Positions 14,416-27,573 of a DNA stretch of 64,000 bases are shown piece by piece. The translations under genes were made by a program, and so were the position numbers. This DNA comes from Lanius collurio (Eukaryota > Chordata > Aves > Passeriformes > Laniidae), in contig JACBWW010000028.1 of assembly GCA_020086605.1 (NCBI GenBank), positions 7,845,822-7,909,821 of the forward strand, read 5' to 3'. Positions within the stretch are counted from its first letter, which is position 1. The number at the start of each line of letters is the position of its first letter. Under the pieces are notes generated by a model. It had not been told where the DNA came from, searched no databases, and saw only the letters and a list, made by a program, of their open reading frames with translations.

Positions 14416-14575
14416 GGTTTAACCAATCATTCTGGGAGGTGGATGGACAAGGGACCAATAAGATTTGCCATTCAAGTGAACCAAGTTATATAAATGAGTC
14501 TGTAAATTAATAAATAATTCCATTTCCTCCGGGACCCAATATCTATGTCGTTTTCTTGCCGTCCCCGGTATAACA
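14416..14575 (+). mobile_element. Short solo LTR of an endogenous retrovirus-like element
   Basis: A 5-bp direct repeat CATAG lies at 14411-14415 and 14576-14580. Between these, the 160-bp element starts GGTTTAACC (probably TGTTTAACC with one change) and ends GGTATAACA, giving imperfect inverted ends. It has CCAAT boxes at 14423-14427 and 14455-14459, a TATATAAA box at 14487-14494, AATAAA at 14509-14514, and a relatively CpG-rich end (14529-14570). That is the order expected of U3-R-U5. No internal retroviral sequence is next to it, so it is a solo LTR left by recombination. It is short for an LTR; I do not know the family. Confidence 0.7.
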
Positions 14576-16909
14576 CATAGATTCAATAGGCCTTCTAAGT
14601 GTAGAGTCCTCTGCCTGACATATAGGACTGGCTTAGGGCAAAAAAAATCTGGCCATGGCTCAAATCCATGCTAATTGCTTTCATTAGAAGGCAGGTTCAC
14701 CAAAACTATGTGGCTACTCAAAGCAAATCCCTACAGAGCTGTATAAGAGGTGTACAGAAGCACTTGTCCTGACAATATCAGTTTATCAGAGCTGCCCCTG
14801 GAAGAGAGGCAGAGCAGACACCCATGGGCATGTGTGAGAGAATATTTTAACTGCTGTCATTCCTGTGCCAGATGAGTGTGCCCAGCCCTCTCTGGAAACT
14901 GGGCAGCTCATCTGGCTTTCTGAGGGAGAGAGTGCAAATATTTAGTCACTGGTGTAGCTACACAGCCTCTGCACAAGGGCTGCCTTCAACCTGGGCAGCC
15001 AGAGCACAGGTGGAACAGAAGGTTCCCTGCCCATACTTGACTACTAGCTGATCTATTCCTAAACAACTACCTATAAAAAGTGAAAGACAAAGAAGTCTGA
15101 AAGGAGTGTAGTAATGGGAACAAGAGTAAATATAAGTAGCTTGGAAAACGGGAGAAGTAACCATAGCTTTCCAGTTCTTTCATCTCCATTTTCTTTTGCT
15201 AGTGATAATTTCTAATGTTTTTCTAAAACAGTTTGCAAATAAACTCTAAATGGTGGATCTGTTACTGTCAGGTGGTTTCTATGAGAAAAAAAAAAAGCTT
15301 GGTTCTTTATGAAGTTACTTGCTGAAAGAGTTTTTTCTTGGAAATTAATGATCTCCTATCAGGACCCAGAAGCAACTTTGAGAAATTTTCTTGAGTTTTC
15401 GAGGTTTGTTTTGTCCCCAGACATGGTCTAGACCATCACTCACAGTGCTTTTGGACTCAGACTTGGTATTACTGGTAAAAAGAAGTTTTGTACAATAACA
15501 CTTGTACTGTCACAAAGTAGTTGAAAAGCAATCAGGTTTGATCACAGATCACTTCATAAAAGCTGCTAATTCATTCACTTTCTTTTCACTTCCTCTCTGT
15601 AGCTAAATATTTTGACATAGAGATACCATATATCTACCATTTTACTGTATCACTTTTTAGTCTTAGACTTGATTTCCATGCATCACAGAACAATCCAGAA
15701 ATTTCTAATTATTATTTATATGTTAAGGTGTTGCATTACTTGCTATGACTCACATATTGGAAATAAAAACACCTCTGAGTTCAGTTTATTCTGCATGGTT
15801 AAGAGCAACCCAAATTATCATTTGGGACTTTAGGAATCTGGGGATTTCAGAAGTAATTTTCTTGATTGCCTAGATTCTTTATAACAGTATCTCTCTCATA
15901 CTCAGACTTACACTTCTGTCTTCACAGCTTTGTCTTTGAAGAAATTAAAAATTATACAGTTATAGAGAGACCATTAATGTAAACCTCCTCTTAAAGCCAA
16001 GTGGATATCTTTCCAGGTGGTTTGATTTTTCTACCATATACCTCATGGTAGATATTTTACCGATGTGAGTTGACTTTATCAACAGTAGCAGCTTGTAGTA
16101 GATAGTACTCTCTGCTTTTAGTGGAACAGAGAGAGTACAAAAACTCAGAAAACCAGCAGATTCATTCTCAAGTTTTGCTCCTTTGGTGTCATCTCTTCCT
16201 TCTCTCTAGCTTTTGGCTAGCATATAGGAAATCCTTGCATAGTGAGCGGAAGTGCTTCCTGAATTTTTTTTCTTCCTTTGTCTTCAGCTGAGAGGAAGTG
16301 TTGCTCTCAGGTAGATTCTCCACTCACTAGCAACAGTGGAACAGGAAATAACCTTACTGACATTTGTTTGATGGGCACATGAAACAGTAGATAAGAATAG
16401 GAGTACCAAGTAAGGATATTATTTTTTTTTTGCAAGTAATGTTCTTCTTGCTGCTTCTACCTCATTTCTGTCTTGAGGCAGTTTGTACAAAAATTCTGGA
16501 AAATAAGCATTTCAGATTCTGAGGCTACACATAATAAAACTGTGACTTGATAGCCATCGTTGCTATCAATTACCTGCTGGCCATTACACAATGTTAAACA
16601 TTTGACAGATAGACCAAGAGAGTGCTGAATTCTTGCTGTACAGTGTATTGACATGGAAGACTGTGAGTTTCCTAAGGAGAAGACTTTTCTTTGCTGTGTT
16701 GAGGTTGTTAGATTCAAAGTAATGCTGATTCAGAACAATTGTGTTAGCTTCCTGGGCTCATTAGATCTCCTTAGGATTGGTATTGAAGGGAAGGCTATTT
16801 TGACAGTGTTTTTTGACAAGTTGTCCCTCTTTGTTTTGAGGCACATTCCCCAATTTTAGAACTCTGCTTCCTATTTTACATTTTAAACTCATTAAAAGGG
16901 TTGTAGTGG
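14576..16909. other. Intergenic, no gene seen
   Basis: Unremarkable sequence of mixed composition. A 9-bp inverted repeat with a long loop (16105-16113 and 16130-16138, GTACTCTCT) is the only local structure noted. Confidence 0.65.
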
Positions 16910-17033
16910 TCCAGGATGTGGTATTTAAAAGACCACGATTTAGTGGTGGACTTGGCATTGTTAGGTGCATGGTTGGGCTCCATGATATTGTGTTCTTTCC
17001 AACATAAATGATTCTGTAATTTTGTGATTCTAG
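16910..17033 (+). mobile_element. CR1 LINE extreme 3' fragment
   Basis: About 120 bases match the end of CR1: 'gatttagtggtggacttggca', 'ttgggctccatgat', 'tctttccaacataaatgattctg', ending in two degenerate ATTCTGTG-like units. It is a typical severely 5'-truncated insertion. Confidence 0.85.
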
Positions 17034-20000
17034 GTTTTCATTTGTCTACCTCAATTTTCTTTGTAAATTGGTCAGGCTTCATAACTAGAGTTAATGTGAA
17101 AAGCTGAACATGTATGTATCTTCCTCTCCTTATAATCAATTACTATGCTGAGTTTCTTGTCATCTGAATGGTCAAGTGTTATACTGAGTTACTTAGACAC
17201 TAATTGCAAGCACTAACAGTCCCATGGCATTTTGTTTTTTAAATATTAAGAAAAACCATGTCACTGGCAACTGAAACTTCCATTATTTTTTAATTCAACC
17301 ATGCAGTTGTGTTTTATTGAATTTTCTTTTAATACTGCAGGTCTGTGCAGCCTACTGAAAAGCAATGAGAAAATGGATTCAACATGGGACTTGAACATCT
17401 AACAGTATGCATTCAGTAATTCCATTGATTACCATTAAAAGGTTCTAATGTTTAAATACATTTTTAGTGCTCTTCTGAAGGGTACACATGTTTTAAACTG
17501 ATATAACTCAACTACCAAGTATGTAACAGTAGGTCTAGATATCCTTATAATTAGTCTCATTAAAACAAATTAATTAAGCCTATGTTTGCCTAGGTGATAT
17601 AATTTTCCAGACTGTATTTCTAGTATTTTTCCCTTCAGTACAATAAAATCAGCATTGGATTTCCCCAGCTTTCTCATGACAGCCTTATAATGGTTTTGCT
17701 TTGTTATACCCACTTTCTGACTTTATAGTGTTCAGGTTCTCCCTACTTATCTTTCTATAAAAGGCCATAAGGAATTTAATTAACTTATTTAAATGTGCTT
17801 GTTATCTAGACTCGGAAAGGCCTCCTGCTTGTTGCCAAAACCCAGTAATCATTTAGGATTTACCCTCCAAGTTGTCATGCAGGGCATCCTACAACTGCAG
17901 AAACAAGTTGGGATTTCACTTAGAATGATTCATGTATACCATATGCTACCTTAACTTGGAACTTCAATTTTTGGCATGGGATGCTCTGTTTTTGTTCTTT
18001 AATGTCAGCTTCCCCATCTGCACACACTTCCAAATCCCTGGATGTTTGAAGGCATTCCCACCTGTGTGATACTTTAAGAGGAAAATATGGAAGAAATGGG
18101 ACATATGTCTGATTCACAGAAAATTGCAATATTTTAAGAGTGTATCTGCTTATTGCAGGTGTGTCATAGCTATTTGTACTTCCTGAGCTGAATATAATTT
18201 TCAGCTGAATACATTTCTCAGTCTTTCATATTTTTTAATTTAGGATGCTACTCAAACTATTACAATCAATATCTGCAGAAATGTTACTTATATATGTCTA
18301 CTATTTTTTAGTACCTAAACAAACAATTGTCTGGTTTCAGTCCATTCCTTATTACAATATCTATTTTCATTTGCATTCAGTAATCATAGAATAACCTCAC
18401 AGAAGTCTATATCTAGTTATAAAAATGTGCTACCCTTCTCAGCTACCTGCATAATTAATTTGCTGCCATTTTCTTTGTCTAGAGTGTGTTGGGCACGTCT
18501 GGAAACTGCAGAGATGAGCTCCAGAAACATCTGTTTATTTTCAATGTCTCAATTTCCTTAAAATGGGTTGACATTCCTTCTCATAAAACCCTGCTTTCTG
18601 GAGCCCTCTGCAGTTGTGAAATGTATGCAAGTGGAGAGGCCAGTCCATAAGACTCACTTCAACAAATTGTCTCCAGGTGTTGTCTTCTGCTTGGGAGGCT
18701 GCAAATATTACAAGCCTGATGAGTGTTCTGATGAAATTTGGTGACTACTTCTCAGTAAATAAGATCAGGTATTGACCTTGATCATTGAATGTGATTATTG
18801 GTGTCAGGGTCTTACACTTTCAAAGTACCTTCACCATATAAACCTGAAATTTTGCTAAGTCTTTTATTAAACCTTCCTCACTGAAAAGGGAATCAGAGGG
18901 TAAATCATCTAGAGAGGGAAAAAAATTTGTTTTTTCCTTGCCTGAAAAAACCACAAAAGGTTAGAATTACATGCAATTATGAAAACTAAGCTCTACATAG
19001 CATTTGCAAAAGTGATTAATTAAAGTTGTAAGTACCAAGGAAAGCCCACACAAATAATTAGATATCCAGCTGCCTTTCCACAAAGAGTGCTTGATACACA
19101 ATCTCCTATTTTCCTCTTTTCCTCCACATTGCCTTGGCTTAAGGTGTATTTTTTGAGGAAAACATGAATAGAGTGGACAATTTTGTTTTTCATTGAATGA
19201 TGACTTTCAGGTAATTTGCACACTGCAGTGTTGATTAATACATATAGCAAACAACGTCAACCAACAGAAGTTTACAATGAAACAGTGATAGAAACCATGC
19301 TTTGGAAATTAAGAAAGCTGCTCCATCAAGAAATTAGTCATAGTCAAGAGTCTGGAAGAAAAAAATTAAACATCAAAAGGGTTTTAAAATTCAGGTGTTT
19401 TTGGTGTTACTTAAAACCCTCCTACAAACTCACACCAAAGCAAGTATCATAATGCAAATGATTGATTGGAAATAAAACTGCGATTGAATTATTTTAAATC
19501 AACTGAAAAAAATCATTCTTGAAATAATCTGAAAGTCACTGGAGAACTCTTCTGGCCTCTCTGAAGTCGCCTGAGTCTGATGTGTAAAAACGCGAATATT
19601 AAACACTCCAGGCTTAGAAGAAAAGTTTCCTTACAGAGTGTACACAGCCAGCAATGATTTGTGCAGTTTGATTCAAATTACAGTAGTTTTCACAGTTCAG
19701 TTGATTTTATACAAAGCCAAGGAGCCTGATCAGAACTGGATTTCTTTCCTGTCTTTACTAGGCAATGGCTTGACATTTGCTCCTTGCTTGCATTTTCTCA
19801 CTGTTTTACAATGTCTTCTGCAGTTACATCTTTTGACTTCTCTCTATGTTTGTCTTCCTTATGTTTGTCTTCTGTGTGCATTTTCATTTCTGGATTTCTC
19901 TTTAATTTTAAATACTTTTTAATTATTATTTTTTTTTTTTAAGATGGGTTTCTTGGGGACATGTACTCCCTTGGACTGCTTCAACTTCCAAGTACTTTCA

Positions 20001-20385
20001 GCTTCTTCATCAAAACTTCCCTCTTGAAATGCAGCATAACCTTCCATTATTTTTTCTTTCTTAAATCTCATGCTCCTTTTCATCTTCAGGTACTCTATCT
20101 GGAGGCTCACACAAGCTGTCATGAGGTGGTGAAAACTCAGTGGTGCTTATCAATCCAGGGAATATTGATTCCTTCAGAGCTGGGAGTACAAGCAATGCTC
20201 CCATTGCTCTGACAGTGTTCACTAGGACTGCCAGAAACACTAGGCCAGTCTGGTTCCCTGATACCAAAGTGAAATCTGCTGCTGCCTGTCAGTGACACCG
20301 CTGGGGTCCTACTCTCGATGGCACAGCATCTCCCCTTTGGCCTCACACCCCTTTCCGCCTCCACTGCCTGGCTGTGAGGATGGGA
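17034..20385. other. Intergenic, no gene seen
   Basis: AT-rich to 19920, with a T12 run at 19929-19940. From about 20080 to 20385 it is GC-richer, leading into the CR1 fragment. The 110- and 94-codon frames show no recognisable domain. Confidence 0.65.
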
Positions 20386-20795
20386 AAGGGCCCTGAGGGG
20401 AAGCCGTGTGAGGAGTGGCTGAGGGCACCTGGTCCATTCAGCCTGGAGGAGACTGAGGGGAGACCTCATTCATTGTGGGGGGAAGAGGAGCGGTAGGCAC
20501 TGCTTTGTTCTCTGTGGAGAGCAGTGACAGGACCCAAAGGAATGCCAGAAGATGAGTCAAGGGAATTTTAGGCTGAATATCAGGAAATGGTTCTTCATCT
20601 AGAGGGTGGTTGGGCACTGGAACAGGCTCCCAAGGCAGTGGTCACAGCACCAGCCTGATAAAGTTCAAGAGGCTTTTGGAGAGTGCTCTTGGGCACATGG
20701 TGTGACTCTTGGGGATGGTGCAGGATCAACAATGGGGCTTGATGATCCTTGTGGGTCTCTTTCAACTCAGCTTATTCTGAGTAATTCTGTGATAA
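20386..20795 (+). mobile_element. CR1 LINE 3' fragment
   Basis: It contains the CR1 blocks 'cctggaggagactgaggggagacctcat', 'caggaaatggttcttcat', 'gggcactggaacaggctcccaaggcagtggtcacagcacc', 'gatgatccttgtgggtctctttcaactca' and a short terminal 'ttctgtgat'. The subfamily differs from the 31.4-kb copy (different 3' UTR wording). The 101-codon frame at 20606-20911 is an accident of this repeat. Confidence 0.9.
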
Positions 20796-23700
20796 TACCT
20801 GTCAATAACACCTCTTTAATTTTTTTGCTTCCTAGACACCTATTCATACTGTGTGTAATAACCCCACTGAATGTGTGGATCATACTTTCTAAATGCTTTG
20901 TAATAGCTTGAAGCCACAATCAGCTGAAGGGCAATTTACAGTAATTTGGTGTAGCAGTAGGGAGGAAATCTTCTTTGTGTGAAATCCACAGAGACAGGCT
21001 CTCAACAGGTCTGACTTCTTTCATTTAAAGCAGAATACATCCTGGAGAGAAATTTCTGAACATGTTAGTATTGCTTCTGACAAAGTTTTTTCACCTCCAT
21101 TAAACATTAGAAATTAGCATTTTCCCATCAGCCTTCTAAAATCACTGCTTTTTTAAAAAGAACAGATTATGGTTTTACAAAATCATCTATAAAACCAAAA
21201 TTCTGTTTGCACAGATTTTTTTAGTTGAGTTGGACACTCAGTACTCTGAACTGTCAAAAAAGATGCAGGTTCACTTCTCACACACAGCCCTCATTGCCCT
21301 CCCATTGAAATATGTGTAGGCCTCTGCACAAAATAATCACTGACTTTTTACATTCTGAAAACAGCTGTCTCCTAAATTTTCCCCTTTTTCCCTAAACAGT
21401 TATTATTTTGCAGGGTTGGGTAATAAGCCAAACAATATTTTTGAATGTTTTCATTAAGCACCTTTTAGGGGAATATCATAATGAATGAAAAATATGCAAG
21501 ACCTATTTTACTTTAAAAAAAAAACCCTATAAATGTTCATTTATATTTTATAGTTTAAAATAAAAGTAAATAAAGACTGCTTTCTAGGGAAAAGAAATAG
21601 AAAAAAAATTGTAGAAAGTGGCAAAAATTTTCAAAGTACTTATAAGAATTTAAACCATTAAGTAGACTAAGAATTTATCTCATAATTTCTGTCTAAAACA
21701 GAAAGAAATAGTATTCTGAGGCACTTCAAGTGGCTTTCAGAGAACAGAAGATACATATGGTGAAATCCTTTTCTCCTGAACACTTTCCTTGAAAAATTAT
21801 ATACTTCCTATATTTCCTAACTCATTTTATATTGATCATGAACATTCCTGCATACCTGAGAAACAAGACGCACATTTTTCATTTTAATCTGTGAATGAAT
21901 TCTGTTTCCATTTGAGGAAAGCCAGTATAGGACAATTACCTTATTATCGTTACAAAGAACATCCTCTTTATTCTTCAGCAGTCTGACTCTGAACCTAAAT
22001 CTTCTCTACACAAAGGAGCTTTGAAGAAATAGGTGGACATTTGGTTTTAGTTATACAACTGTTTCAATAGCAGTAGAAAATGACTGCAATTTACGGAGCC
22101 AAAGAGAAGGTAAGATTTCTGAGGTAGACTTTAAAAAAAGACTCAACAGGAGTTACACCATAGTCACAGATGTTAGTAGTAAATATTTAATTAAGGAAAA
22201 AAAATATTCTGCTCTCTGTCTTGTATTAAATGACTTTAAGAAGGGTACCAAACTGACTCTGAATAAAAACTCATAGAGAAAACTTCTAAATAATTAAGTA
22301 AGATATTAGTAGATTAATACAATTTTTTTTCTCTTATATGCTCCTGCCATAACTTTGCAAAAGCAGCAGGCTAGGTGACCAGGCTGTGGTAATATGACTG
22401 TGCCCAGAGACTGAAATTTGTCCTCTGCAAATCTCAAAATGCTATGTAGGCCTGGGGTATCCCCAGACAACACCCTCACTGATAAACAACTCAGCCAGAA
22501 GTCAAATATAATATTATCTAGTGTATCTACCTTTGATATTTTCTTGAGAATTCATTAAAATATGTAGAAATAATTTAAATCTGTGGTTGTATTGCAGTGC
22601 TTCACAAATGTGAGATCTGGAACAAAAGCTTCACTAGGAGCTGTAGGCATAAGCTGCTGCCAGTTTGAAGCCTTAGGAGAACATTTCCAAATCTTATGGA
22701 GGCTGAAAATTACCAACAAATATGTCACAACACAGACATGACCTTTCTAGTGAGACATGACCTCAACGACATTCAGAAGAATAGATCTAGACTGAACCAC
22801 AGTTTAAATATTATGACATAAACATTACTGTCCTTATTTCTACCTGTTTTTCAGGTCATCCACAGTGTAAAACACAGTTAATTCTTTGAATAAAAAAATA
22901 TGACAAAGTCTTGCTAAACCAATCTCTTTTAAAATTAGTGAAACCAATGTCTGGCAATTAGACATTACTAATACTTAGGTTGTTTAATGCCAGATTTTCA
23001 GTTTAAGCTCATTTCTATTTTTTAATGCAATCTGAGGACTACATGCTCACTGTTACTCCTTTCTTGTATAAGTATTACATCTCCTAACGTTAATAAATAT
23101 TGCATTTACTTACAACAATAAATGTGTCTTATTGGACTAATTTACTCTCTGTTGGGGTATTTCCAAATTGATGATTCCTACTAACATTAATGAAATTGCT
23201 ACATCCAGGGTTGGGGGAGGCCTTGACAAAAATGACAGCCTGAAGTAGTGTGCCTTTTTATCATATAAGTATATGGTTAAATTTAAGAATGTAGCTCAAA
23301 GAGCTAACTAAATTAACCATGGCATCTGCAAAATTCGAAAGTTGTATGAGCCTCTTGACTTCTCTGCTACACAGTCACAACATAAAACTCAGCTTTGTTG
23401 GTTTTCTTAGTTCCTCATGTTTTCATACAATAAACTGTACAAAATTAATCTAACTCTAGTTGCTAAAAACAAATTTTACAAATTCTGAAATGCACAGAAT
23501 AGTCATCTGTATGGAGATAACATATAACATGTATATATGTAGGCATTAAGGCATGATAATTCTCAGAGAATTATATTTAAGTTAGCAATAGTATGGTTAG
23601 GTTGTTTGGTTTTTTTTAAAGTTCGCAGTCTTCTGTCATCCAAATATTGGACATAAAATCCATAAATATCACCAAAGATCTGCATTCAGGCAAGAACTGT

Positions 23701-24305
23701 GGTCCATGGAAGACAGGTGTTCTGTGGGTCACTTCCTTTAAGAATGCTTTGTTTCTATATCTCCATCTGCAATTTACACTAGTCCTAACTCTACACATAC
23801 AAGTCTGGTAATAGCAGTCCCTTGCTGTTACTGAATTTCTGGGTGTCTTCAGTTGCTGAAAAAGAAGGATTTATAGAGGTGTTTCTATATATTTTATGAA
23901 ATGCCTACTGAAATATCTTTAAGAGTCATGACAAAGACAATATAGATAATAATAATGAGTTATTAGTCATATTAATTTTTTTCCAAAATAAACACGGACA
24001 GTCTTTAATTTCTAAATAACTTTCATAACTCAACAGAAAGGTTTTGACTGAGAATCCTTGTTCTCTTTGTACTTCTGCGAGAAATGTTATCTGACAGACT
24101 CATGAAACCATTCCTGCCCTGAATAGAGTGCCTGAGCTTCAAGCTATGTCTCTGAAATCCTTAGCTTTCTTTACCAATATATCATCTCTATGACTTATCA
24201 CTATACACAGTTCAGACCTGATACATATATTTCTATATGTATATGTATTGCAGTGACTTTATGATGTGTATCCCCTATTGCTGCACTATGCCCAGAAATT
24301 AACTT
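20796..24305. other. Intergenic, no gene seen
   Basis: Very AT-rich, few open frames above 60 codons. A 9-bp stem, 4-base loop hairpin of A/T/G/C palindromic type lies at 24221-24242. Confidence 0.7.
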
Positions 24306-24856
24306 TGTGCATTTATGTGCCTTTAAACTGAGCACGAGATGGGGGAGAGAAAAAACCCTGGTGTACTTTTCAAAGCAGTTTGTTCAAGAACACAGATATG
24401 CACACTCCTCTGCGTTCTGCAGCGGTAGAGAGCAGAGGAAGCACCCTGCTTGCTTTCCAGCCAGCTTTTGGCTCCTTTTCTCCAGAGGGAGATGGAGAGT
24501 TGAAATTTGTTTTCCTGGGACTTCGACTTTCCCCTTCTTCCCTTGTGGACTGTTTCAACATCAGAACACATCAGGAGAATTTTTCCATTAAGGCCTTGGA
24601 GGTGGACCCACACTGACCCATCTCCAAAGAAGAGGAGAGAAGGATGCTGAAATCTTCCCAGGTTTCTCTCCACAATGAGAAGTTTTATTATTTATCATAA
24701 TTATCCTTTTTCTGTGTGTGTTTGTTAAATAAATCATTTTTATCTCTTTCACTTTCGTCCAAGGAAAATTTCTTTTTTCCCAGACCTAGTGGGGGAAGGG
24801 TGGTTGCAAGCTTCTTTCAGAGGATATTTTCCTCCAAATTTGTCCAAACCAGCACA
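24306..24856 (+). mobile_element. Probable retroviral LTR (about 550 bp)
   Basis: The element begins TGTGC and ends GCACA, a 5-bp inverted repeat of the TG...CA kind. It carries AATAAA at 24728-24733, followed by a pyrimidine-rich U5-like segment and a G-rich run (GTGGGGGAAGGGTGG) before the end AAACCAGCACA. The base composition is GC-richer than the surroundings. I did not find a matching target-site duplication (AACTT on the left, GTAAG on the right), so the left end is uncertain. The 94- and 116-codon frames on the two strands here are not genes. Confidence 0.5.
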
Positions 24857-26334
24857 GTAAGTTATTGTTTAATTGTAGAATGTATAAGCATTTATAGTTT
24901 TCCTACAATATTGACATCTTTCTTTTGGAAAGAGACCATGGAAGTCTCACAGTCTCTCTGTGTGTAAAAGCAGAGCTTTGAATTTACTGACTCATGGGCA
25001 CTCTCTTTTTTTGCTGACAAATTGCAATGTATTACCATAAATGAAATTAGAAAAATCAAGACTTCAGAGATGAGAATTACCTACCAAATTGAAGAATACC
25101 TTTTGCATCTGTACCTGGCTCTGCACAATTTGTTATCCAGTATTCTTGGATTTTTTTGGTTTTGAAGGGCTACCATTTTTCTTGGGACTGCATTCAACAG
25201 GCCATATTGTCAAGAGCTATCCCTTGTATGTCTCATACCTTTATACCCTTTGTCATTTGAGCTAATATTTCGGAATTATATTTCTTTATACTGTTCTAAT
25301 TTCATGTCCATTTCTTCAAGATGAGAAATTCTCAGATAATCAGATAGAGGAAGAATGACAACTTTGCCCATAGGAATTGTGAAAAACCCCTTTTCATTAA
25401 AATTCCTTGGGGCACGGATTCTTTTTGCATCTATGGTTATCAGTGGTAAGGGTGGTGGGATCTAATCCAGGGCTGAGTTCCTATGTAATATTTCAGAACA
25501 AAAGAAAAATTACCTAATAAAAGTAGTAGTGTGTAAGAACAAATTTCAAAGTGGATAGGTGTGTTATATAAGGTAGGAATTTTCCACTAAAATGATTTTT
25601 ACATTTCACTGAGGAAGTCTAACATTAGTGAGCAGTGCTCAACCTACAGTATGCATAGCAGATTAACAGCAGAGGCTGTGTACGCCTTGATGTTATTATC
25701 CTGACTGTTCAGCTGCAGTGCACAGAAGCCTACTCAGGGATGTTTTACTGGTGAAGCAAAAAGTGGGCATAGAGAATTATCAAAGTTCTCAATTCTAAAT
25801 TACAAAACTGTAATAATTTTATTTTTAAGCAAACCTTTTACCCAGTTCCTTGGTAATGCCTATAATTTGCTACTAAATATAAATTCACTATTTTTGTGTG
25901 TTGTCTGTTGTAAAACCTTGATGATTATAACTCATAAGTGGTTGTCCTATATATAAATTACTTGAATACCTCTATTTTTAGAGTTAACAGTTATACTTTG
26001 ACTCAGCAGTGATTCAGCTGAATGATTCCTTTGGAATAGTAATGATAATATATATTAAGAATATTTAATGTGATATTTTTTATTATACACTTATATTAAA
26101 AAAACCAAACCACAACTATATGCCAGGGATAAATGTGTTGCACTTTATAATTTCTGGATCAAATTAAACACTATTACTATTTGATCTCTGAGAAGAATTA
26201 TAGACAATTATTCTTTCATAATTCTTTTCACTAGTCACATCAAGTAAAGTATGTAGTTATGTAGTGGTATCTAACTATTCATATTACAATACCACATATA
26301 CCACAAAATTTCTACAGTAATTGCAGTGTAAATA

Positions 26335-26780
26335 TGTGATGGCTTTTCCTGGTTCTAAAATAACAAGCCAGACACAGTTAGATAATTAAATGCTATTGTC
26401 TTTATAAAGGATCCTTTATGGTACATGACACGCAGAAATACTCGTCAAAAACGCACCGAAGATGCACACCGCAACATAAAGCAGCCACAACTTTATATGT
26501 TTAGCAAATTAGCATAACTGACAAGAATCCCCAATTAGAGACACATGTGATGATGTAAATCCCCTTTGGTTTGGCTCACCTCTGAAACTGCCCCTTTAGA
26601 TACTAACTGAACTTTGTTATGAAAAAGTGTCTTGAGAAGCTGTTGTAACCTTGGTTCCCAGAGGAAGCAAGATTAGTATTGGAGCCTTTAGGAAACAGTT
26701 TTGCCTTTCTGTCTAACAGAGTAGGTGAAATGCTAGCTATGAATCCATTGTATTATACAATAATAGGTTACAGAGCTACA
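26335..26780 (-). mobile_element. Probable solo LTR, minus orientation
   Basis: On the plus strand the block starts TGTGATGG and ends GAGCTACA; AATA is present on both sides (26331-26334 and 26781-26784), a possible 4-bp target duplication. Read on the minus strand it has a TATAAAG box (26497-26491), then a CpG-containing stretch (about 26440-26475). Next come a degenerate TATAAAG where a poly(A) signal would lie, and a U5-like end AAAAGCCATCACA. This order fits an LTR. The TSD is short and AT-rich, and the left part of the LTR is diverged, so the right boundary is tentative. Confidence 0.5.
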
Positions 26781-27573
26781 AATACATATAAAGAATATAC
26801 AAAAGCAAAAAGGCAAAAATCTGTTTGGCATCGGTTAGACAGAATCAAATGGTGAATTATAAGATGAAACATATGGATAATCTTTCCCTCCATGTATCCT
26901 CTTAGGAGGTTATAGGGTAAAAATTAAAATGATACCTGAGAACTTATAAAAAAACTATGAAACACAAATTAAAACGCACCAGAGGCATCTAGGAGCAGGA
27001 GGACACAGAGTGAGTTCAAGAATGATTTCCTAGTTGTATAAAGTTGTACAAAGAGGTTCCACTCCCCATCAAATCTGTTCTTTCCATTCATGTGCTTGAG
27101 ACCAAAATGGATAAGGAACCAGATGCCCCTTCTGAAATACATACCTAAGAAAAAGGATAACTGGTGAAAGAATCAGAAAGCTCAGATCTTGTTAGATCAA
27201 AAACATTGTTCTACTGTGACACGTGTGTAATGTTCACTCATGCCACCTGACAACCTGGACTGTTATAAGTATTGCATGGTTTGCTTTCTTTGCAGCAGCT
27301 AAAGGGGACTCCCTATTTCAAAAGAAGTGACATGTATCTGTGTCAAATTTGGCACTTTGTTTAATGTGGTTTTGGTACCCTGCTCAACACAAAGCACAGA
27401 TGTGACATCTCCTTTTCAGCTCAGGTCTGGCTTGCTGCAACTACTGCTGTTCTGCCTTATCTTGGAAGGACAGCCTCCATTAGTAGGCTGGGAATCCCAC
27501 TGATGCCAGCAGTGGGTTTTAGTATCCCCTACAAAGGAAGGCTTAGTTGAAGCACCTGAGGAGAGAAACTTGG

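Noticed and set aside
24221..24242. ATACATATA...TATATGTAT hairpin
   Set aside because: AT-only alternating sequence makes such palindromes common by chance.
24323..24673. 116-codon minus-strand frame and 94-codon plus-strand frame
   Set aside because: Both lie inside the LTR-like element and match no retroviral protein.
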